64,000 nt of DNA from Pseudomonas parakoreensis (GTDB lineage: Bacteria > Pseudomonadota > Gammaproteobacteria > Pseudomonadales > Pseudomonadaceae): the NCBI RefSeq assembly GCF_021602155.1, contig NZ_BQHY01000001.1, positions 310,001-374,000 on the forward strand, written 5' to 3'. Made by a program: the position numbers and the translations under genes. The notes below the pieces were generated by a model. That model was not told the DNA's origin, did no database searches, and saw nothing but the letters and a program-made list of their open reading frames with translations. How positions within the stretch are numbered: position 1 is the stretch's first letter; each line of letters begins with the position of its first letter. Positions 40,201 to 50,341 of the stretch are shown here, in pieces.

Positions 40201-41801
40201 AGCTGCTTGCCGTCCGCCGTCTGTTGCGCATCCAGCGCGTTGTGATCCGCTACCGCCTCGATGACCTGCTGTTCGAGCTGCCGTTGCCCTGGTTTCTCCT
40301 GGCGCTGCGCTACGTGCTGCCGTGGCGCTGGTTCCCGCGCAAACCGCTGGAGCTGAACCGTGGCGCGCGCCTGCGTCTGGCGCTGCAGGATCTGGGGCCG
40401 ATCTTCATCAAGTTCGGGCAGATTCTCTCGACCCGCCGCGACCTGCTGCCGGAAGACATCGCCGATGAGCTGATGCTGCTGCAGGACCGTGTGCCGCCGT
40501 TCGATTCGCAGCTGTCGATCAAGTTGATCGAAGAGCAACTGGGCAAGAAAATCAGCGACGTGTTCAGCCGCTTTGACGTCGAACCGCTGGCCTCGGCTTC
40601 GGTGGCGCAGGTACATGCTGCACAGCTGAAAACCGGCGAAGAAGTGGTGGTCAAGGTGATCCGCCCAGGCCTGAAACCGGTGATTGCCCAAGACCTGGCG
40701 TGGCTGTTCATCCTCGCCCGCGCCGCCGAAAAGATCTCCGCCGATGCCCGCCTGCTGCACCCGGTGGACGTGGTGCAGGACTACGAAAAAACCATCTACG
40801 ACGAACTCGACCTGCTGCGCGAGGCGGCGAATGCCAGCCAGCTCAAGCGCAACTTCGAAGGCTCGCCGCTGCTCTACGTGCCGCAAGTCTATTGGGACTG
40901 GTGCCGGCCGAAAGTGCTGGTCATGGAGCGCATCTACGGGATTCAGGTAACGGATCTGGCGACCCTCGCCGACCAGCGCACCGACATGAAAATGCTCGCC
41001 GAACGCGGCGTGGAGATCTTCTTCACCCAGGTGTTCCGCGACAGTTTCTTCCACGCCGACATGCACCCGGGCAACATCTTCGTCAGCACCGTCAACCCGT
41101 GGAGTCCGCAGTACATCGCGATCGACTGCGGCATCGTCGGCAGTCTGACCCCGGAAGACCAGGACTACCTGGCGCGCAACCTGTTCGCCTTCTTCAAGCG
41201 CGACTACCGCCGCGTCGCGCAATTGCACATCGATTCGGGCTGGGTGCCGGCGGAAACCAAACTCAACGAATTCGAAGCGGCGATCCGTACCGTATGCGAG
41301 CCGATCTTCGAAAAACCGTTAAAAGATATTTCATTTGGCCAGGTGCTGATGCGCCTGTTCCAGACCGCGCGACGCTTCAACATGGAAGTCCAGCCGCAGT
41401 TGGTGCTGCTGCAAAAGACCTTGCTGAATATCGAGGGCCTCGGCCGTCAGTTGTACCCGGATCTGGATCTGTGGAACACCGCGCAGCCGTTCCTTGAGCG
41501 CTGGATGCGCGAGCGCGTCAGCCCCAAAGCCTTGATCGGCAACGTGCAGAGCCAGTTCGAACAGCTGCCGCACCTGGCCAACATGGCCCGTGATCTGCTC
41601 GAACGCATGTCTCAACCGCACGCCTACGACCCGCCGCCCCCGTGGCACAAACGTAAGGACGACTGGTTCCTGCGCCTGCTCGGCAGTGCGCATCTGGCGG
41701 GCGGTACCATCCTCGCCGCCGGTGGCCCGCTGAACGAGCTGGGGCATTGGCCGGCGGGAATCATGGTGGCCGTCGGCTTGTATCTGGTCGTTCGCCGATA
41801 G
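40197..41801 (+). CDS. ubiB: Ubiquinone biosynthesis regulatory kinase-like UbiB
   Basis: 534-residue atypical kinase/ATPase of the ABC1/ADCK family, needed for ubiquinone synthesis. The KxGQ motif lies in [16 protein letters not shown] near residue 75, the Ala-rich loop in [10 protein letters not shown] near 130 and the catalytic stretch in [10 protein letters not shown] near 285. Two membrane segments follow at the C-terminus. Last of ubiEJB. Confidence 0.97.
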   Translation: MKLLAVRRLLRIQRVVIRYRLDDLLFELPLPWFLLALRYVLPWRWFPRKPLELNRGARLRLALQDLGPIFIKFGQILSTRRDLLPEDIADELMLLQDRVPPFDSQLSIKLIEEQLGKKISDVFSRFDVEPLASASVAQVHAAQLKTGEEVVVKVIRPGLKPVIAQDLAWLFILARAAEKISADARLLHPVDVVQDYEKTIYDELDLLREAANASQLKRNFEGSPLLYVPQVYWDWCRPKVLVMERIYGIQVTDLATLADQRTDMKMLAERGVEIFFTQVFRDSFFHADMHPGNIFVSTVNPWSPQYIAIDCGIVGSLTPEDQDYLARNLFAFFKRDYRRVAQLHIDSGWVPAETKLNEFEAAIRTVCEPIFEKPLKDISFGQVLMRLFQTARRFNMEVQPQLVLLQKTLLNIEGLGRQLYPDLDLWNTAQPFLERWMRERVSPKALIGNVQSQFEQLPHLANMARDLLERMSQPHAYDPPPPWHKRKDDWFLRLLGSAHLAGGTILAAGGPLNELGHWPAGIMVAVGLYLVVRR

Positions 41802-41881
41802 CCAGTTCGCTGATCGGCTGGCACACTGTTTCAACGCCTGAACCCGACTATTGAAGTGCGGGTTCGCTGTCGGAGTCGAAG

Positions 41882-42274
41882 ATGAAAAACTGGCTGGACG
41901 AGATCAAGTGGGACGCCGATGGCCTGGTGCCGGCGATTGCCCAGGATCACAAGACCGGACGCGTGCTGATGATGGCCTGGATGAACCGCGAAGCGCTCGA
42001 GCTGACCGCTGCGGAAAACCGTGCAATCTACTGGTCACGTTCCCGTGGCAAGCTGTGGCGCAAGGGCGAAGAGTCCGGCCACGTACAGACCCTGCATGAA
42101 ATGCGTCTGGACTGTGACGCCGACGTGATCATCCTGATGGTCGAACAGATTGGCGACATCGCTTGCCATACCGGCCGCCAAAGCTGCTTTTACCGCGTTT
42201 ACGAAAACGGCGACTGGAAAACGGTCGACCCGGTTCTGAAAGACCCGCACGCCATTTATTCCGCAGGACAATAG
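41882..42274 (+). CDS. hisI: Phosphoribosyl-AMP cyclohydrolase
   Basis: Third step of histidine biosynthesis, opening the adenine ring of PR-AMP. 130 residues. The zinc/magnesium-binding stretches [10 protein letters not shown] and [10 protein letters not shown] are present, together with [12 protein letters not shown]. It is a separate gene from hisE, as usual in Pseudomonas. The stop codon's last base is the first base of the inverted-repeat element that splits hisI from hisE. Confidence 0.98.
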   Translation: MKNWLDEIKWDADGLVPAIAQDHKTGRVLMMAWMNREALELTAAENRAIYWSRSRGKLWRKGEESGHVQTLHEMRLDCDADVIILMVEQIGDIACHTGRQSCFYRVYENGDWKTVDPVLKDPHAIYSAGQ

Positions 42275-42539
42275 GATGTGTCATCAGTCATTTACTGAGC
42301 TGCGTTGCCGGCTGAAAGCGCGCCAGGCAAGGCGCAGGCCGCAGGGAATGTCTTTTCCTTGCCAAGGCCTGCAACGCAGCATGGCGCGCTTTCAGCCGGC
42401 AACCCGGAGGGCCGGGCCTGATTTTGTGCAGGGCTGCGTTACTCGTCGTTTATTTGAAATGCCAAACTACACTCCTCGCGCCTTGCCCTGCACAAAATCA
42501 GGCTCCGGCGCAGCTCAGGAAATGACTGATGACACATCC
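42274..42539. mobile_element. MITE-like three-armed inverted-repeat element between hisI and hisE
   Basis: 266 bp bounded by 31-bp terminal inverted repeats (42274-42304 and 42509-42539) with one mismatch. Inside are two perfect hairpins: 22-bp arms at 42304-42325 and 42382-42403, and 19-bp arms at 42416-42434 and 42485-42503. The whole can fold as a three-way junction. It encodes no convincing protein; a 91-codon open frame is a by-product. No clear target duplication was seen. Related sequences are probably dispersed in this genus. Confidence 0.72.
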
Positions 42540-42543
42540 TCCC

Positions 42544-42876
42544 ATGAGTGACACCCTGACCCGCCTCGCTCAGGTACTTGAAGAGCGCAAAGGCGCAGCG
42601 GCCGACAGCTCATATGTAGCTAGTCTGTATCACAAGGGCCTGAACAAGATTCTGGAGAAAGTCGGCGAAGAGTCGGTCGAAACCATTATTGCCGCCAAGG
42701 ACGCCGCCATCAGCGGTGACTGCAGCGATGTGATCTACGAGACTGCCGACCTGTGGTTCCACAGCATGGTCATGCTCGCCCAGTTGGGGCAGCATCCGCA
42801 GGCCGTGCTGGATGAACTGGATCGTCGCTTCGGTCTGTCCGGACACGTCGAGAAAGCCTCGCGTCCGTCCGCCTGA
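42544..42876 (+). CDS. hisE: Phosphoribosyl-ATP pyrophosphatase
   Basis: Second step of histidine biosynthesis; removes pyrophosphate from PR-ATP. 110 residues from the usual [10 protein letters not shown] start. The EVGEESVE-type metal-binding region is [14 protein letters not shown]. An in-frame ATG five codons upstream (42529) lies in the repeat element and has AGGA 8 bases before it, whereas 42544 has no ribosome site, so translation may begin at 42529. Followed after 25 bases by tatA. Confidence 0.95.
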   Translation: MSDTLTRLAQVLEERKGAAADSSYVASLYHKGLNKILEKVGEESVETIIAAKDAAISGDCSDVIYETADLWFHSMVMLAQLGQHPQAVLDELDRRFGLSGHVEKASRPSA

Positions 42877-42901
42877 ACAATTTTTAGAGAGGAACAGCAA
42901 C

Positions 42902-43183
42902 ATGGGCATTTTTGACTGGAAACACTGGATCGTCATTCTGGTAGTCGTGGTGCTGGTGTTCGGCACCAAGAAACTGAAAAACCTCGGCACCGACGTCGGT
43001 GAGTCGATCAAGGGTTTTCGCAAAGCCATGAACGACGATGAGAAACCCGCCGCCGATCCGACCGTAACGCCTGCGCAACCGGTGCCTCCGGTGCAGCCGC
43101 AAGCCACCGCTCAGGCCAACCCGCCGCACACCATCGACGTGCAGGCGCAGAAAGTCGAAGAGCCGATCCGCAAAGACGTGTGA
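42902..43183 (+). CDS. tatA: Sec-independent translocase subunit TatA
   Basis: Pore-forming subunit of the twin-arginine export system for folded proteins. 93 residues with one N-terminal membrane helix ([18 protein letters not shown]), an amphipathic helix and a Pro-rich tail. The ATG at 42902 has GAGGAA upstream. Begins tatABC. Confidence 0.96.
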   Translation: MGIFDWKHWIVILVVVVLVFGTKKLKNLGTDVGESIKGFRKAMNDDEKPAADPTVTPAQPVPPVQPQATAQANPPHTIDVQAQKVEEPIRKDV

Positions 43184-43193
43184 GCACTGACTA

Positions 43194-43652
43194 ATGTTTG
43201 GTATCAGCTTCTCTGAACTGCTGCTCGTCGGCCTCGTTGCCCTGCTGGTGCTGGGTCCCGAGCGTCTGCCGGGCGCTGCGCGCACCGCCGGCCTGTGGGT
43301 CGGCCGGCTGAAGCGCAGCTTCAACGCGATCAAACAGGAAGTTGAGCGTGAAATCGGTGCCGACGAAATCCGCCGGCAACTGCACAACGAACACATCCTG
43401 TCGCTGGAGCAGGAGGCGCGGAAGATCTTCACGCCACCGGTTCAGCAGGAGCCGACGCCGGTTGAGCATGTGGGTGAGCAGACGATTCATGCGCCAGCTG
43501 TAACAGCTCCGACACCTGCACCTGCCGCCGCTGTAGCGCCGCCAGCCCCCGTGCCGACTGCTACAGAAACTTCGGTTGAACACGTATCTCCAACCGCCGC
43601 GCCGATCACACCTGCGCCTCACGACACCACTTTGCCGCCGCGAGCCCCATGA
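43194..43652 (+). CDS. tatB: Sec-independent translocase subunit TatB
   Basis: 152 residues. N-terminal membrane helix [20 protein letters not shown] with the conserved Glu, then PERLPGAAR and a long charged helix ending in an Ala/Pro/Thr-rich tail. Together with TatC it is the receptor for twin-arginine signals. Overlaps tatC by 4 bases. Confidence 0.97.
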   Translation: MFGISFSELLLVGLVALLVLGPERLPGAARTAGLWVGRLKRSFNAIKQEVEREIGADEIRRQLHNEHILSLEQEARKIFTPPVQQEPTPVEHVGEQTIHAPAVTAPTPAPAAAVAPPAPVPTATETSVEHVSPTAAPITPAPHDTTLPPRAP

Positions 43653-44440
43653 GCGATCTCCCCGAAAACGACCAGCACATGCCGCTGGTATCGCACCTCA
43701 CCGAGTTGCGCACCCGCCTGCTGCGTTGTGTAGCGGCGGTGTTCATCATCTTCGCCGGGTTGTTCGCCTTCACCCAGCAGATCTACACCTTCGTCTCGAC
43801 GCCGCTGCGCCAGTACCTGCCGGCCGGTGCGACGATGATCGCCACGGATGTGTCGTCACCGTTCCTCACGCCGCTGAAGCTGACGATGATGGTCTCGCTG
43901 TTCCTCGCGATTCCGGTGATCCTGCACCAGATCTGGGGTTTCATCGCGCCGGGCCTGTACAAGCATGAGAAACGCGTCGCCGTGCCGCTGCTGGTTTCGA
44001 GCATCCTGCTGTTCTACACCGGCATGGCGTTCGCCTATTACTTCGTGTTCCCGCTGATCTTCAAGTTCTTCGCCGCGGCCACTCCGGCCGGCGTGGAAAT
44101 GATGACCGACATCACCAGTTACCTCGACTTTGTGATGACGCTGTTCTTCGCCTTCGGCGTCGCGTTCGAAATCCCGGTGGCCGTGGTGCTGCTGGTGTGG
44201 ATCGGCGTGGTCGACGTCAAATACCTGAAGAAGATCCGTCCGTACGTGATCATCGGCTGCTTCGTGGTCGGCATGATCCTCACACCCCCGGACATCTTCT
44301 CGCAGACCCTGCTGGCCGTGCCGATGTGGATGCTGTTTGAAATCGGCATTCTGTTCGGCAGCCTGGTCAGCAAACGCGAACGCCCGGACGAAACGCCGGC
44401 TGACGATCACAACGACCAGCCGCCAGCGACCCAGGCATGA
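43649..44440 (+). CDS. tatC: Sec-independent translocase subunit TatC
   Basis: 263-residue six-span membrane protein that recognises the twin-arginine signal. N-terminal [11 protein letters not shown] is conserved, as is the FxPLxxxLKL-type stretch [13 protein letters not shown]. Overlaps tatB and rsmE by 4 bases each. Confidence 0.98.
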   Translation: MSDLPENDQHMPLVSHLTELRTRLLRCVAAVFIIFAGLFAFTQQIYTFVSTPLRQYLPAGATMIATDVSSPFLTPLKLTMMVSLFLAIPVILHQIWGFIAPGLYKHEKRVAVPLLVSSILLFYTGMAFAYYFVFPLIFKFFAAATPAGVEMMTDITSYLDFVMTLFFAFGVAFEIPVAVVLLVWIGVVDVKYLKKIRPYVIIGCFVVGMILTPPDIFSQTLLAVPMWMLFEIGILFGSLVSKRERPDETPADDHNDQPPATQA

Positions 44441-45144
44441 ACCTGCTGTTGCTCGAAGAGGCCGACTTCATCGCGGCCGACCGCGTCGTGCTGCGTGACC
44501 GGCGCCTGACGCACATGCAGGAAGTGCATCGATCCGAAGTCGGCGACAGCCTGCGCGTCGGGCGCATCAATGGGCTGATGGGTTCGGCTGAACTGCTGCG
44601 CCTCGAGGCCGGCGAAGCCGAGTTGCGCGTCAGCCTCGATCAACCGCCACCGGCCAAGCTGCCGCTGACGCTGGTACTGGCCCTGCCACGGCCGAAAATG
44701 CTGCGCCGGGTGTTCCAGACCGTGGCGACCATGGGCGTGTCGAAGGTGATTCTGGTCAACAGCTACCGGGTCGAGAAGAGTTTCTGGCAGACGCCGTTTC
44801 TGGAGCCGGAGGCGATTCGCGAGAATTTGATCCTCGGCCTCGAACAGGCCCGCGATACCGTGCTGCCGGACATCATTATCGAGAAGCGCTTCAAGCCGTT
44901 CGTCGAAGACCGACTGCCTGCGATAACCGAAGGCACCCTCGGCCTGGTCGGCCATCCTGGCAATTTTCCGCCGTGCCCGCGCGCGTTGAGCGAACCGGTA
45001 ACGCTGGCGATCGGCCCCGAAGGTGGCTGGATTCCTTACGAGATCGACTTGCTTGCCAAGTCCGGCCTGCAACCGGTGCAACTGGGCGAGCGCATCCTGC
45101 GCGTCGAAACCGCCGTCACCGCCCTGCTCGCCCGCCTGTTCTGA
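44437..45144 (+). CDS. rsmE: 16S rRNA m3U1498 methyltransferase
   Basis: SPOUT-type enzyme methylating U1498 of 16S rRNA. 235 residues with an N-terminal PUA-like domain and a C-terminal knot. The conserved motif [16 protein letters not shown] and [16 protein letters not shown] are visible near the end. Translationally coupled to tatC through a 4-base overlap. Confidence 0.97.
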   Translation: MNLLLLEEADFIAADRVVLRDRRLTHMQEVHRSEVGDSLRVGRINGLMGSAELLRLEAGEAELRVSLDQPPPAKLPLTLVLALPRPKMLRRVFQTVATMGVSKVILVNSYRVEKSFWQTPFLEPEAIRENLILGLEQARDTVLPDIIIEKRFKPFVEDRLPAITEGTLGLVGHPGNFPPCPRALSEPVTLAIGPEGGWIPYEIDLLAKSGLQPVQLGERILRVETAVTALLARLF

Positions 45145-45157
45145 CACACCGCTCTTC

Positions 45158-45243
45158 TGTAGGAGCTGCCGCAGGCTGCGATCTTTTGATCTTGTTTTTT
45201 TAACAGCAAGATCAAAAGATCGCAGCCTGCGGCAGCTCCTACA
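45158..45243. repeat. REP-type inverted pair, class A (copy 7)
   Basis: Nearly perfect class A palindrome with a T-rich centre; 13 bases after the rsmE stop. It may help end that transcript. Confidence 0.92.
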
Positions 45244-45268
45244 CAAAGGCGGTGTCGGACAAATTGGG

Positions 45269-45296
45269 TTACAGATTGCCATCACCCAGCCGATAC
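45269..45296 (+). promoter_or_regulatory. Candidate FliA (sigma-28) promoter of the chemoreceptor gene
   Basis: TTACAG (45269-45274), then 14 bases, then GCCGATAC (45289-45296). The -10 is a close match to the flagellar sigma-factor consensus; the -35 is weaker. It lies 42 bases before the start codon. Confidence 0.6.
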
Positions 45297-45338
45297 AGTC
45301 CCCATAAGTCCAATTAGTGGTCCGAGGGGAGTCGTCGC

Positions 45339-47255
45339 ATGTACCGTTGGTTAGCCGAGAATCTTGGAAACGTCAGCGTCAAACGCAAGCTGGGTATCGG
45401 TTTCGGCCTGGTGCTGTTGCTCACCCTGCTGATCACCTTCACCGGCTGGACCGGCATGAGCGGCATTATCAGCCGCGGTGACAAGCTCGGTTTCATCTCC
45501 AGCCTCAACGAGCTGACCAAGGACCTGCGTCTGGCCCGTCTGGACTATGAAGCTCGTCGCGGCGAACAAGGCCCGGGCGCGGTCAACGAACTGCTGACCA
45601 AGCTCGACAGCGGCCTGCAAACCGCCCGAGGCCTGATCGAACAACCAGCCGATGCCGCCAGAGTCGACCAGCAACTGGCCGCCGTCGCCGAATACAAACG
45701 CGCCTTCGCCGAGATGGTGCAGGCCGGGGCCAACCGTGAAGACGCCCGCAGCAAACTCGGCGCCACCGCCGACAACGCCGTGGCCAAGGTCGCCGAAGTG
45801 GAAAAATCAATGCTCCAGGGCGACAGCATTGCGCAGTTCAACGCGGTGATCGATCTGAGCAAACTGATCCAGCAAGCGCGCTTCCAGGTGCGTGGCTATA
45901 CCTACAGCGGCAAGACCGAAGCCGAACAACCTGCGCTCGACGCCATCGACAACGCCCTGAAAAACCTCGAAACCCTGCCGGCCAAGCTACCCGAGCAGCA
46001 TATCGCCAACCTGCAACAGGCCACTGATTCGCTCAAGGCTTATCGCGCGGCGGTCAGCCAGTTCCGCGACTCGCAGGTCGCCAGTGCCAAGGCTCTGGCG
46101 CGCATGTCAGCTCAGGGCGACATCCTGCTCGACGTCAGCAAGCAGCTCACGCAATCGCAAACCGTGGTGCGCGACACCGATGCCGCGCACGCCAAGAACA
46201 TGCTGATCATCGCCACCTTGCTCGCCTTAGCCTTCGGCTTGCTGGCCGCATGGGCGATTACCCGGCAGATCATCATTCCGCTGAACCAGACCCTGAAAGT
46301 CGCCGAACAGGTGGCCGCCGGCGACCTGACGCATAATCTGGTGTCGCAGCGCCGCGACGAACTCGGCCAGTTGCAGCGCTCGATGCAGAGCATGACCCAA
46401 GGTCTGCGCGAGCTGATCGGCGGCATCAGCGACGGCGTCACGCAGATCGCCAGTGCCGCCGAAGAGTTGTCTGCCGTCACCGAGCAGACCAGCGCCGGGG
46501 TCAACAATCAGAAAGTCGAAACCGACCAGGTCGCCACCGCCATGAACGAAATGGCTGCCACGGTGCAGGAAGTCGCGCGCAACGCCGAGGAAGCTTCGGA
46601 AGCGGCCGTCGCTGCTGACCAGCAGGCCCGCGAAGGCGACAAAGTGGTGGGTGAAGCCATCGCGCAGATCGAGCGCCTCGCGACCGAGGTTGGCCACTCC
46701 ACCGAGGCTATGGGCGAACTCAAGCGCGAGAGCGACAAGATCGGCAGCGTGCTCGACGTGATCAAGTCGGTGGCCCAGCAAACCAACCTGCTGGCGCTGA
46801 ACGCCGCCATCGAGGCGGCGCGTGCCGGTGAAGCCGGGCGTGGCTTTGCGGTGGTCGCCGATGAAGTGCGCAGCCTCGCCCAGCGCACGCAGAAGTCCAC
46901 CGAAGAAATCGAAGAGCTGATCGTCGGCCTGCAGACCGGCACCCAGCAAGTGGCGACGATCATGGACAACAGCCGCAGCCTGACCGACAGCAGCGTCGAA
47001 CTGACCCGCCGCGCCGGTGGCTCGCTGGAAAGCATCACCCGTACCGTGTCGGCGATTCAGGCGATGAACCAGCAGATTGCCGCAGCGGCAGAGCAGCAGA
47101 GCGCCGTGGCTGAAGAGATCAACCGCAGTGTGCTGAATGTGCGGGATGTATCGGATCAGACGTCGGCGGCGAGTGAAGAGACGGCGGCGTCGAGCGTTGA
47201 GCTGGCGCGGCTGGGGACGCATCTGCAGATGCTGGTGGGGCGGTTCAAGGTTTGA
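45339..47255 (+). CDS. Methyl-accepting chemotaxis receptor (HBM type)
   Basis: 638-residue chemoreceptor. A membrane helix ([17 protein letters not shown]) is followed by a long all-helical periplasmic domain of about 240 residues (helical bimodular type), a second membrane segment ([18 protein letters not shown]) near 285-305, a HAMP domain and the signalling hairpin. The conserved tip [20 protein letters not shown] is complete. Same position as the P. aeruginosa alpha-ketoglutarate receptor McpK, so an organic-acid ligand is the best guess. Stands alone after a FliA-type promoter. Confidence 0.93.
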   Translation: MYRWLAENLGNVSVKRKLGIGFGLVLLLTLLITFTGWTGMSGIISRGDKLGFISSLNELTKDLRLARLDYEARRGEQGPGAVNELLTKLDSGLQTARGLIEQPADAARVDQQLAAVAEYKRAFAEMVQAGANREDARSKLGATADNAVAKVAEVEKSMLQGDSIAQFNAVIDLSKLIQQARFQVRGYTYSGKTEAEQPALDAIDNALKNLETLPAKLPEQHIANLQQATDSLKAYRAAVSQFRDSQVASAKALARMSAQGDILLDVSKQLTQSQTVVRDTDAAHAKNMLIIATLLALAFGLLAAWAITRQIIIPLNQTLKVAEQVAAGDLTHNLVSQRRDELGQLQRSMQSMTQGLRELIGGISDGVTQIASAAEELSAVTEQTSAGVNNQKVETDQVATAMNEMAATVQEVARNAEEASEAAVAADQQAREGDKVVGEAIAQIERLATEVGHSTEAMGELKRESDKIGSVLDVIKSVAQQTNLLALNAAIEAARAGEAGRGFAVVADEVRSLAQRTQKSTEEIEELIVGLQTGTQQVATIMDNSRSLTDSSVELTRRAGGSLESITRTVSAIQAMNQQIAAAAEQQSAVAEEINRSVLNVRDVSDQTSAASEETAASSVELARLGTHLQMLVGRFKV

Positions 47256-47298
47256 GGTGATCCATCGACCTCGGTTCACTGTGGACCGAGGTGATGCT

Positions 47299-47388
47299 AT
47301 CGCTGGCAAGCCAGCTCCCACAGGTTTCCAGTCGTTCACAAAGTTCGTGTTCAACCCATTTACTGTGGGAGCTGGCTAGCCAGCGATG
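47299..47388. repeat. REP-type inverted pair, class B (copy 2)
   Basis: Inverted TGTGGGAGCTGGCT(T/A)GCCAGC-GATG arms. The left arm is preceded by GACCGAGGTGATGCTATCG, as in class B copy 1. A GACCTCGGT/ACCGAGGTG hairpin at about 47265-47293 precedes it. Lies between the convergent chemoreceptor and ABC ATPase genes. Confidence 0.9.
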
Positions 47389-47409
47389 GCGTCCGGGAGA
47401 ACGCCGCCG

Positions 47410-48165
47410 TTACAAGACCTGACGCAGGAAAGCCTGCGCCCGCGGATCCTTCGGCGCATCGAAGAATTCCGCCGGGGACGCATCTTCCAGCAATTTGCCG
47501 TGATCGAAGAACAGCACCCGATCCGCCACTTCCCGGGCGAAGCCCATTTCGTGCGTGACGCAGACCATGGTCATGCCTTCCACGGCCAGGTTCTTCATCA
47601 CATCCAGCACTTCACCGACCATTTCCGGGTCGAGGGCCGATGTCGGCTCGTCGAACAGCATCACTTTCGGGTCCATCGCCAGCGCCCGGGCAATCGCTAC
47701 GCGCTGCTGCTGACCGCCGGACAGACGTGACGGGTATTCGCGGGCTTTTTGCGCGATACCGACCTTCTCCAGCAACGCCAAGGCCTTGGCTTCACTTTCC
47801 TTCTGACCGCGCTTGCGCACGACCTTCTGCGCCAGGCAGAGGTTTTCCAGCACGGTCATGTGCGGGAACAGGTTGAAATGCTGGAAGACCATGCCGACTT
47901 CGCGGCGGTAGGCGTTGACGTCGGTTTTCGGGTCGGCCAGTTGCAGGCCGTCGATGCTCACCGAACCCGAGTCGAACGCTTCCAGGCCATTGAGGCAGCG
48001 CAGGAAGGTCGATTTGCCGGAGCCGGACGGGCCGATCACCACCAGCACTTCGCCCTTGGCCACTGTGGTGGTGACGTTATCCACCGCCCGCACTACCTGA
48101 CCACGGGTGTCGAAGACTTTTACCAGATCGCGGACTTCAATCACTTTGCGCGAGCCTCCGCTCAA
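47410..48165 (-). CDS. Polar amino-acid ABC transporter ATPase
   Basis: 251-residue ABC ATPase of the HisP/GlnQ type with Walker [14 protein letters not shown] near residue 52, signature [13 protein letters not shown] near 150 and Walker [13 protein letters not shown]. It couples ATP hydrolysis to uptake of a polar amino acid. It overlaps the permease gene end by 29 bases; a later GTG at 48144 would reduce the overlap and cannot be excluded. Third gene of the transporter (binding protein, permease, ATPase). Confidence 0.96.
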   Translation of the reverse strand: MSGGSRKVIEVRDLVKVFDTRGQVVRAVDNVTTTVAKGEVLVVIGPSGSGKSTFLRCLNGLEAFDSGSVSIDGLQLADPKTDVNAYRREVGMVFQHFNLFPHMTVLENLCLAQKVVRKRGQKESEAKALALLEKVGIAQKAREYPSRLSGGQQQRVAIARALAMDPKVMLFDEPTSALDPEMVGEVLDVMKNLAVEGMTMVCVTHEMGFAREVADRVLFFDHGKLLEDASPAEFFDAPKDPRAQAFLRQVL

Positions 48166-49096
48166 GCCGGCTGGCGATTTTCGACAGCGGCAGGTTGATC
48201 AACAGATACAGGCCAGCAACGCAGAACAGGATTTCGAACGGCGAGAACGAGGTGGTGATAACTTCACGGCCGCTTTTCAGCAGCTCGGTAATCGCGATCA
48301 CCGACACCAGCGAGGTGTCCTTGACCAGACTGATGAACTGTCCGGCCAGCGGTGGCAGCACGCGTTTGAACGCTTGCGGCAGCACCACATGGCGCATCGA
48401 CTGGCCGGCGCTTAGACCGAGCGAACGGGCCGCTTCGTTCTGGCCACGGGCAATCGACTGCACACCGGAGCGGATGATCTCGGCCACGTACGCGCCGGTA
48501 AACAGCGACAACGCGGCGATCCCGGCGAACTCCCGGGACAGGTTCATCACCGTGCCGATGAAGAAGTAGAAAATGAAGATCTGCACCAGCAGCGGCGTGC
48601 CGCGCACCAGTTCGACGTAGATGCTCGACAGGTCGCGCAGGGTCGGGTTGCTCGACAAGCGGCACAGCCCGGTGACCAGACCGATCAGCAGACCGAGTAC
48701 CCCAGACACCACCGACAGCCACAGCGTGGTCCACAGCCCCCACAGCAGCGGCCCTGCCGCCCAATGCCGGGTCACGCCCACGACGTCGCCTTCGGCCACA
48801 TCGTCGCCCTGAGCGAATTGCAGGCTGTTTTCGTCGACGGTCAGGTGCTGCTCGTCACCGGCGTCGTTGCGCAGGGTGACCTGCGCGCTGCCGCCCTTGC
48901 GCACCAGTTCGGTGACGGTGGAAATGTCACTGGCGCGCTGGGACTCTTCGGCCTGATAGGCGAAGTACTGTGGCACGCGGTTCCAGCGCCATTCGTAGGA
49001 CATCAGCGACGTGGCGTAATACAACGCGCCCGCCAGGCCGACCAGCACCAGCACGGTCAGGACGTGCCAGGGCCATTGGGCTTTTTTCTGTTTCAT
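48137..49096 (-). CDS. Polar amino-acid ABC transporter permease
   Basis: 319-residue inner-membrane permease with an unusually large N-terminal region. One membrane segment at about 10-32 is followed by some 90 soluble residues (Glu/Asp-rich, about 35-125) before the transmembrane core. The EAA loop is [22 protein letters not shown]. The core is that of HisM/GlnP-like permeases. Only one permease gene is present, so it may work as a homodimer. Confidence 0.94.
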   Translation of the reverse strand: MKQKKAQWPWHVLTVLVLVGLAGALYYATSLMSYEWRWNRVPQYFAYQAEESQRASDISTVTELVRKGGSAQVTLRNDAGDEQHLTVDENSLQFAQGDDVAEGDVVGVTRHWAAGPLLWGLWTTLWLSVVSGVLGLLIGLVTGLCRLSSNPTLRDLSSIYVELVRGTPLLVQIFIFYFFIGTVMNLSREFAGIAALSLFTGAYVAEIIRSGVQSIARGQNEAARSLGLSAGQSMRHVVLPQAFKRVLPPLAGQFISLVKDTSLVSVIAITELLKSGREVITTSFSPFEILFCVAGLYLLINLPLSKIASRLERRLAQSD

Positions 49097-49136
49097 CTAA
49101 GAGCAAATCCATATCGATCAGGATGCTCGCTCCCTC

Positions 49137-49268
49137 TGTGGCGAGGGAGCTTGCTCCCGCTGGGGTGCGCAGCAGCCCTGAAATCAGCCACCGCGCAACG
49201 TCGGGTACAACGAGTCAACCGGTTTACGACTGCTTCGCAGCCGAGCGGGAGCAAGCTCCCTCGCCACA
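49137..49268. repeat. REP-type inverted pair, class D (copy 2)
   Basis: Inverted TGTGGCGAGGGAGCTTGCTC-CCGC arms with the same interior TTTACGACTGCTTCGCAGCC as class D copy 1. It separates the binding-protein gene from the permease gene, a common way to raise binding-protein mRNA relative to the membrane part. Confidence 0.9.
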
Positions 49269-49278
49269 ACGACCGGGC

Positions 49279-50076
49279 TTATTCCATGTCCTTGAGCCAC
49301 TCGGTGCTCTTGAACCACTTGTCATGAATGCGATCGTAGGTGCCGTCTTCGTGGATCTGGTGCAGGAAGTTATTGATGAAGTTGAGGCTGTCGTAATCAC
49401 CCTTCTTCAGACCGAAAGCCAGCGGCTCGTAGGTGAACGGCTTGTCGAGGAACACCAGTTTGCCGGCGCCGACCTTGTTCACCGCGACCACGTTGTACGG
49501 TGCGTCGTAGATGAACGCGTCGGCCTTGCCGTTGACCACGTCGAGCACGGCTTCCTGCTCGTTGTCGTAGCCGTGGTACTTGGCTTTGGCGATCAGCTTC
49601 TTGGCGACCATCTCACCGGTGGTGCCGAGCTTGGAGGTGATGCGGTAGTCGGCGGTGTTCAGGTCTTTATAGGACTTGATGGTGCCTTCCAGCTCCTTGC
49701 GGATCAGCAAGGTCTGGCCGACCACGATGAACGGTTCGCTGAAGTTCAGGCGCAGGTTGCGCTCCTGGGTCAGGGTCATGCCGCTGCCGATCATGTCGAA
49801 CTTGTCGGTCATCAGCGCCGGGATGATCCCGTCATAACCGGTGGAGACCAGTTCCAGCTTGACGCCCATGGCCTTGGTCATGGCTTTGAGGATGTCGACT
49901 TCGAAGCCGATGATCTCGCCGCGCTTGTTGGTCATTTCGAACGGCATGTAGGTCGGATCCATACCGACTTTCAACGTGCCGCGCTTGACCGCGTCATCGA
50001 TTGCACCGGCGTGCGCCGCATTGACTGCAACCAGTGCCGTGACGCCGACCAGCAGCATCGACAGATACTTCTTCAT
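49279..50076 (-). CDS. Amino-acid ABC transporter periplasmic binding protein
   Basis: 265-residue family-3 solute-binding protein. Signal peptide MKKYLSMLLVGVTALVAVNA ending AHA, then the lobe motif GTLKVGMDPTYMPFEM and GFEVDILKAMTKAMG. The final stretch is typical (HDKWFKSTEWL). I chose ATG at 50076 because it opens the signal peptide. Ligand unknown; the family binds polar or charged amino acids. First gene of the transporter. Confidence 0.96.
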   Translation of the reverse strand: MKKYLSMLLVGVTALVAVNAAHAGAIDDAVKRGTLKVGMDPTYMPFEMTNKRGEIIGFEVDILKAMTKAMGVKLELVSTGYDGIIPALMTDKFDMIGSGMTLTQERNLRLNFSEPFIVVGQTLLIRKELEGTIKSYKDLNTADYRITSKLGTTGEMVAKKLIAKAKYHGYDNEQEAVLDVVNGKADAFIYDAPYNVVAVNKVGAGKLVFLDKPFTYEPLAFGLKKGDYDSLNFINNFLHQIHEDGTYDRIHDKWFKSTEWLKDME

Positions 50077-50233
50077 CTTCAAGTCCCCAAAACCATTGCA
50101 TGTGCGGCGCGAAAACCAGCCGTGATGGGCAAAAATGCCCGGGTGCGCCAATTCGGGGACGGATGCTAACGCACTCGTCCGTTTGCACAAGGTTTTTTGC
50201 GGGGATTTGTTGTTGCAGGGAGGGTTTTAAAAG

Positions 50234-50310
50234 CAAAAGATCGCAGCCTCCGGCAGCTCCTACAGGTGTGCGCATAACCCTGTAAGAGCTGCCGAAGGCT
50301 GCGATCTTTT
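50234..50310. repeat. REP-type inverted pair, class A (copy 8)
   Basis: Diverged class A arms (CCTCCGGC and CCGAAGGC replace CCTGCGGC) upstream of the binding-protein gene and next to the opgH terminator. Confidence 0.85.
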
Positions 50311-50341
50311 AAAAAAAGCCCCGCATTGGCGGGGCTTTTTC
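50311..50341 (-). terminator. Intrinsic terminator of opgGH
   Basis: The AAAAAGCCCCGC/GCGGGGCTTTTT stem has a 4-base loop and abuts the opgH stop codon. It is active on the minus strand and possibly on both. Confidence 0.85.

Noticed and set aside
42276-42551. A 91-codon open frame across the hisI-hisE gap.
   Set aside because: It runs through the inverted-repeat arms and has no protein-family features, and is best explained as a by-product of the element.
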